This document shows, piece by piece, positions 60,775 to 64,000 of a DNA stretch of 64,000 bases. The stretch comes from Methanofollis fontis. GTDB lineage: Archaea > Halobacteriota > Methanomicrobia > Methanomicrobiales > Methanofollaceae. The notes under the pieces are model-generated. The model was not told the DNA's origin. It was given only the letters and a program-made list of their open reading frames with translations, and did no database searches. The position numbers and the translations under genes are program-made. Location of the stretch: NCBI RefSeq assembly GCF_004297185.1, contig NZ_PGCL01000003.1, positions 248,001 to 312,000 on the forward strand. Reading direction: 5' to 3'. Each line of letters starts with the position of its first letter. Position 1 is the stretch's first letter.

Positions 60775-61764
60775 TCACACTTTTTTCTGTCCGACCGGTG
60801 ATTTCTGGATGAAGTGATGACTGATATAATTCAGAGTCACCCCTGAAATCAGCAGCATCAGCCCGGTGACCATACACAGTCCACAGAACACCGACGGCAC
60901 AACCGGGATTGCGTCCAGTGCCACGTACGAGGACAATGCAATCACGCCTGAGAACAGACCGGCAACCACAAGCAGGGCTCCGGCAATTCCAAACGAAAAT
61001 AGTGGCCTCTGATACCCGATATCACACACAATTTTTTTGAATACGCCGAGTCCATGCGTCAAAGGATTTTTTTTATGCTTGTTCGGGACGTCATATTTTA
61101 CCGATATCGGGATCTCCCGGATTGATAGCCCCTGACCGGTAATTGAGGCAATCATATCTGATTCAATATTATATCCATCTGAGTCGGCGTCCCAGAGAGA
61201 GATTGCATTCTTTCCAAGTGCCCTGAAACCTGACTGTGAATCAGTAATTGTCGAATTAGAATTCACATTCGTCATCATAGTGAGAATACTCTGTCCAAAT
61301 CTCCGATACACTGGAATATCGTTCTTTGTATCGAGGAAACGAGACCCTATGACCACATCTGCCTGCCCGCATTTCAATGGTGCCAGGAGGTCAGGGATCT
61401 CTTCAGGGTTGTGCTGACCGTCACCATCGAGAAGGATCAGATAATCGTAGCCCTCAATCCGTGCATATTCAAGTGCTGAACGGACAGCATCCCCTTTTCC
61501 AGAATTATTCAGATGACGGATCACAAGAGCACCTGCATCACGGGCGATATTCTGGGTATCGTCGGTTGAACCATCATCGATAACCAGGACATCATCAACA
61601 TACCGTCGGGCCTTGATCACCAGCGTACCGATTGTGATGGATTCGTTGAAACACGGGATGGCAGCAAGAGAACGACCTCCGTTGCAGATCGCCGCCCGGT
61701 TCAGTAAGATACGTGAATGTGTCCGTGAGTCTGGATTGCGGTAGAGAACCGCTTCTGACTTCAT
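60775..61764 (-). CDS. family 2 glycosyltransferase with two C-terminal membrane helices
   Basis: A 329-residue polyprenol-phosphate-type sugar transferase. GT-A motifs: LAAIPCFNESITIGTLV, VIDDGSTDDT, NSGKGDAVRSALEYA, LLDGDGQHNPEE (DxD) and SGFRALGKNAISL. Two helices near 260-285 and 295-318 anchor it. The N-terminal 35 residues are extra and may be unstructured. ATG 61764 has GGGGGGGAAATACTATC upstream; a longer frame from 61821 starts outside that signal. It is convergent with rmlB (10-bp gap) and is likely part of the same surface-glycan locus. Confidence 0.88.
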   Translation of the reverse strand: MKSEAVLYRNPDSRTHSRILLNRAAICNGGRSLAAIPCFNESITIGTLVIKARRYVDDVLVIDDGSTDDTQNIARDAGALVIRHLNNSGKGDAVRSALEYARIEGYDYLILLDGDGQHNPEEIPDLLAPLKCGQADVVIGSRFLDTKNDIPVYRRFGQSILTMMTNVNSNSTITDSQSGFRALGKNAISLWDADSDGYNIESDMIASITGQGLSIREIPISVKYDVPNKHKKNPLTHGLGVFKKIVCDIGYQRPLFSFGIAGALLVVAGLFSGVIALSSYVALDAIPVVPSVFCGLCMVTGLMLLISGVTLNYISHHFIQKSPVGQKKV

Positions 61765-61909
61765 GATAGTATTTCCCCCCCAATAAACCGGATTTATGGA
61801 AACTCGTACCAGTACGCACACCCAATGGAGGATAACCCCATTTCACCGCATTTGTGCAGAGACCGTCTCTCCCCCCCGGGTCATGCAGACAACTACAGGA
61901 TGTCCTAAA

Positions 61910-61936
61910 TGATTATCCAGTATATATATTTTTCCT
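61910..61936 (+). promoter_or_regulatory. strong TATA-rich box in the 61.8-62.2 kb gap
   Basis: CAGTATATATATTTTT near 61918-61933 is a nearly palindromic TATA stretch and would direct transcription from about 61950 toward the YkgJ-type gene. No other promoter signal was seen between it and 62196. Confidence 0.4.
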
Positions 61937-61971
61937 GCTTGCGGCCCGGAGAACATACCTGAAAATAGAAG

Positions 61972-62232
61972 ATGGATAACGTATCTGCTGAGTTGATAAA
62001 GGAATATGGCTCTCTTCAGGCACTGAAGAAAAACGGTTACCTTTCTGCCGGGAAGCGAGTCAGAATGCTCCAACATACTTCTCCGCTTCACGATCATCCA
62101 CCGGGTCAATACGGCGGAGCGGGATCATCCCCGGTGTGGTCCGGAGAGATGACCATAGGCATACAAATACGTGATCCAAAACACAAGAACAATGGATGGT
62201 TGTGCGGCAGGCCGACAGGATCACCTCTCTGA
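61972..62232 (+). CDS. uncertain small ORF upstream of the YkgJ-type gene
   Basis: An 86-residue frame beginning MDNVSAELIKEYGSLQALKK just after a strong TATA box. The first 35 residues look like a genuine amphipathic helical protein; the rest (HTSPLHDHPPGQYGGAGSS) does not, and it overlaps the start of the next gene. It may be a decayed gene, or a short peptide whose frame was lost. No family recognised. Confidence 0.25.
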   Translation: MDNVSAELIKEYGSLQALKKNGYLSAGKRVRMLQHTSPLHDHPPGQYGGAGSSPVWSGEMTIGIQIRDPKHKNNGWLCGRPTGSPL

Positions 62233-62942
62233 TCGCATCCTATACCTCTGAACTCCAGGAGCTTGAAGCCTACCCTGAGGAAGAACTCATTGCCATTATA
62301 ATGGATGTCGGATTCTCCTGCACCTGTTGCGGCAGGTGCTGCACCCGTGAATTCAATGATCACGTCTTTCTCCTTGATGATGATGCAGAGAGGGTGCTGG
62401 CAATTGATGAGGGGGCACTGGTACCTGCACCGGATTTCGAGTTCTGCGATCAGAATGGTCGGTTTTACGCTCCGGGTTATGCTCTCAGGACCCGGGATGA
62501 TGGTGGATGTGTTTTTTTACAGCACAACCGCTGCACCATCTATGAGAGGCGGATGAAGATCTGCAGGATCTATCCCTATATGCTCCACCGGGAGGCAGAT
62601 GAAGAGGGGAACGTGGACTGGAGACAGATCAGCGGTCTGAACCTCCACGGAGAATATGAAAGAGAGATCGATGTCAGCGAGGCACGAACGATTGCCGACG
62701 ACGTGATTGAATACGAAAAGGCATTTCTCGGTCAGGAGATCGCATTTCTTGAGAGACTCCGGTCATATTTCTCGGAGAACAATCTCAGGCATGTTCAGAA
62801 GATATACGACCGGCAGAACCTGCGCTTTGGCAGGGGAGAGGAGGTCGAGGTGCAGGTGTATTATAAGGGCGGGTTCCACCCGATGACGGTCAGGTGCACG
62901 GAATATGGGACTGTTCCGGCAGGTCGGGGGAAAAAGCGGTGA
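62196..62942 (+). CDS. YkgJ-type cysteine-cluster protein
   Basis: A 248-residue protein of the YkgJ (zinc- or iron-chelating) family. The hallmark is FSCTCCGRCCTREFNDHVFL (Cys-x-Cys-Cys-x2-Cys-Cys, about 43-50), then GGCVFLQHNRCTIYERRMKICRIYP in the middle, with further cysteines. These are thought to bind an Fe-S or zinc cluster; the function is not known. A charged C-terminal tail (GRGEEVEVQVYYKGGF) follows. Start ATG 62196 has another ATG four bases upstream in a different frame. Confidence 0.85.
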   Translation: MVVRQADRITSLIASYTSELQELEAYPEEELIAIIMDVGFSCTCCGRCCTREFNDHVFLLDDDAERVLAIDEGALVPAPDFEFCDQNGRFYAPGYALRTRDDGGCVFLQHNRCTIYERRMKICRIYPYMLHREADEEGNVDWRQISGLNLHGEYEREIDVSEARTIADDVIEYEKAFLGQEIAFLERLRSYFSENNLRHVQKIYDRQNLRFGRGEEVEVQVYYKGGFHPMTVRCTEYGTVPAGRGKKR

Positions 62943-63038
62943 GGATTCTGGCGCCCATCCTTCCCGGCGGGTGTCGCAGAAGAAGAACACCATCGCCATA
63001 TTTTTTATGAGAAACAACCAACAGAGTGATGCAATCGC

Positions 63039-63110
63039 GCCCCAGTGGCTTAGAGGCATAGCGGCTGACTTGTAATCAGCAGGTCGCGAGTTCAAATCTC
63101 GCCTGGGGCT
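63039..63110 (+). tRNA. tRNA-Thr (anticodon TGT)
   Basis: A 72-nt cloverleaf. The acceptor stem is GCCCCAG/CTGGGGC with discriminator T, the anticodon stem GCTGA/TCAGC encloses the loop CTTGTAA (anticodon TGT, reading ACA), and the T arm is CGCGAGTTCAAATCTCGC-like with the GTTCAAATC loop. No intron and no encoded CCA. Discriminator U fits archaeal tRNA-Thr. The AT-rich segment begins directly after it. Confidence 0.95.
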
Positions 63111-63411
63111 TAAAGAACCCTATTATTTAACCTATTTTTGAAAGTAAGTCCGAAAATGCGAGATATCCATACCCGCACGGTACCGATAACCTTCACAGAT
63201 TCGATTTGCGGCACTTTCTAAGAAAACTTATGGGAATATCGACAAAAAGGTGATCCTGCCTTAAATCGAATCTTCATGGCTTTCGTGAACAGTGGGGCGA
63301 TGGTAATCCACGGACGACAAGCCGTGGGCACACCACCTGCCCGGCACGGGATAGAGGATGTCCGAATTCCACTCTTTGTAAAACATATTCGAGTTCATGC
63401 TGAGTAGGGAT
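63111..63411. other. AT-rich segment after tRNA-Thr, no clear gene, one hairpin
   Basis: No frame here looks like a preserved protein on either strand. A 70-residue minus-strand frame (63261-63473) overlaps the next small gene in another frame and has no ribosome binding site. The inverted repeat CCACGG/CCGTGG at 63308-63327 resembles the hairpins found at the ends of IS200/IS605 elements, so this may be a remnant (weak). Confidence 0.3.
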
Positions 63412-63672
63412 TCAACATCCCTTATGCAAAAACTGCTGAAAAATTGGAACGATTTTCTTGTAGTTTTCCACATTCACAGACGCATTTTGATCGCCAATCG
63501 GTTTGGAAGACTCTGAAAGATAATAGACAGTTTGAAGATCTGAATTCCCTGAATCTGTAAGATTTACACTGTTCTCTTCGACGGAGGGACTGTCCAAAAG
63601 AAAGCCAAAAACACTCAAACCCATCACAATTATTGCTAGAGCATATCCCAAAAGTGAGTGCTGGGGTCTCAT
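63412..63672 (-). CDS. small membrane-anchored protein, unknown function
   Basis: An 86-residue protein: MRPQHSLLGYALAIIVMGLS begins an N-terminal membrane helix (about 7-27), followed by an acidic, Asn/Ser-rich exterior part and ending in FQQFLHKGC. No family recognised. The composition is AT-rich and unlike the main part of the window. An in-frame ATG at 63690 is possible, but a TTTATAAT box lies between the two. It may belong to an acquired segment between the tRNA and the insertion sequence. Confidence 0.35.
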   Translation of the reverse strand: MRPQHSLLGYALAIIVMGLSVFGFLLDSPSVEENSVNLTDSGNSDLQTVYYLSESSKPIGDQNASVNVENYKKIVPIFQQFLHKGC

Positions 63673-63711
63673 TCTATAATTATAAAACATTTACAATGAA
63701 ACCTTTGTGTC

Positions 63712-64000
63712 GTGGCATTCAGCGAGATCGATGACGACCTCTGGGCGATCATCAGCAACCATCTGCCGCCTCAGAAACCTCATACCGGACGACCGCGATC
63801 CGATCTTCGTCAATTAATGAATGGAATTTTGTTTGTCCTTACAACAGGATGTACATGGAGCGATGTTCCGAAAAAATATGGAACAAAGTCCACGGTACAC
63901 AGATTTCATCACTATCTTAGCGAAAATGGGATCTACCAGGATATATTTCTAGAGCTCCTCCAAAAAGGATACGACCTAAGAAAAGTTGATCTCTCTCATT
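63712..64000 (+). CDS. IS5-family transposase, N-terminal part cut by the window edge
   Basis: From GTG 63712 the frame stays open for 96 codons to the window end. It encodes the DUF4096 helix-turn-helix-like domain of IS5-family transposases (IS1031/IS402 group): LWAIISNHLPPQKPHTGRPR, then LMNGILFVLTTGCTWSDVP, KYGTKSTVHRFHHYL and GIYQDIF. The DDE catalytic part would lie beyond 64000. A terminal inverted repeat could not be located with confidence. The stop codon just upstream in frame (63697-63699) means the gene cannot begin much earlier. Confidence 0.85.
   Translation, partial: MAFSEIDDDLWAIISNHLPPQKPHTGRPRSDLRQLMNGILFVLTTGCTWSDVPKKYGTKSTVHRFHHYLSENGIYQDIFLELLQKGYDLRKVDLSH

Noticed and set aside
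63261-63473. 70-residue minus-strand frame after the tRNA
   Set aside because: Overlaps the end of the small membrane protein in another frame, has no ribosome binding site, and shows no preserved motif.
1-64000. CRISPR array or cas genes to go with the CARF-like protein
   Set aside because: No regularly spaced repeats of 24-37 bases and no Cas1, Cas2, Cas10 or Csm/Cmr motifs were seen anywhere in the window.

Overview
The window looks like a chromosomal segment of a methanogenic euryarchaeon, most likely of the order Methanomicrobiales (Methanofollis/Methanoculleus type; inference). The reasons are methanogen-restricted families (DUF2111, DUF2551), archaeal information and envelope genes (RtcB with archease, secF placed before secD, AglJ, DUF99), a ferredoxin:disulfide reductase of the Methanosarcina type, ADP-forming acyl-CoA synthetase, and archaeal box A/TATA promoters with several apparently leaderless or short-leader mRNAs. 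Most of it is GC-rich and densely packed. The 58.25-58.7 kb gap and everything after about 63.1 kb are clearly richer in A and T.

Layout. 0-5.4 kb: one long minus-strand run (small CxxC protein, archease, RtcB, a GATase-like protein, DUF2111, BirA, BioY, ECF ATPase) joining RNA ligation/repair genes to biotin uptake and attachment. 5.4-11.5 kb: a DUF2551 regulator, SecFD, two small thioredoxins, a DNA glycosylase, fuculose-phosphate-type aldolase, AglJ and DUF99. 11.4-17.5 kb: a pilin-like protein, a secreted beta-propeller protein, M42 peptidase, aminotransferase, phosphohexuloisomerase, and the FTR-rubredoxin/glutaredoxin redox pair. 17.5-22.8 kb: a minus-strand cluster containing an iron/cobalamin-type ABC importer followed by a tightly coupled trio (CARF-like protein, PIN nuclease, HAD phosphatase). 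22.9-37.6 kb: metallo-beta-lactamase/rhodanese, YyaL-like, PEBP, MFS, ferritin-like, MutY-like, a second propeller protein, and a four-gene OpuC/ProU osmoprotectant importer. 37.5-42.5 kb: ACT-MBL fusion, methyltransferase, a 34-residue basic protein, ExoIII, cyclophilin, HEAT protein. 42.7-47.1 kb: mutS-mutL. 47-52.3 kb: a degenerate elongation-factor-like protein, ADP-forming acyl-CoA synthetase, CorA, DUF389. 52.3-57.8 kb: the complete phosphate system pstS-pstCA(fused)-pstB-phoU with a divergent AbrB-PhoU regulator and a palindromic operator. 57.8-61.8 kb: thioredoxin, a probable small structured RNA, rmlA-rmlB nucleotide-sugar genes and a membrane glycosyltransferase. 62-64 kb: YkgJ-type protein, tRNA-Thr(TGT), and an AT-rich segment ending in a truncated IS5-family transposase.

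The strongest candidates for something not yet described are the CARF-like/PIN/HAD trio, whose start and stop codons overlap and which has no CRISPR array in the window, and the roughly 80-nt RNA near 58.4 kb. That RNA has its own box A and a C7 loop complementary to the G-rich Shine-Dalgarno sites of several genes here. No CRISPR array, rRNA or intact insertion sequence was seen.
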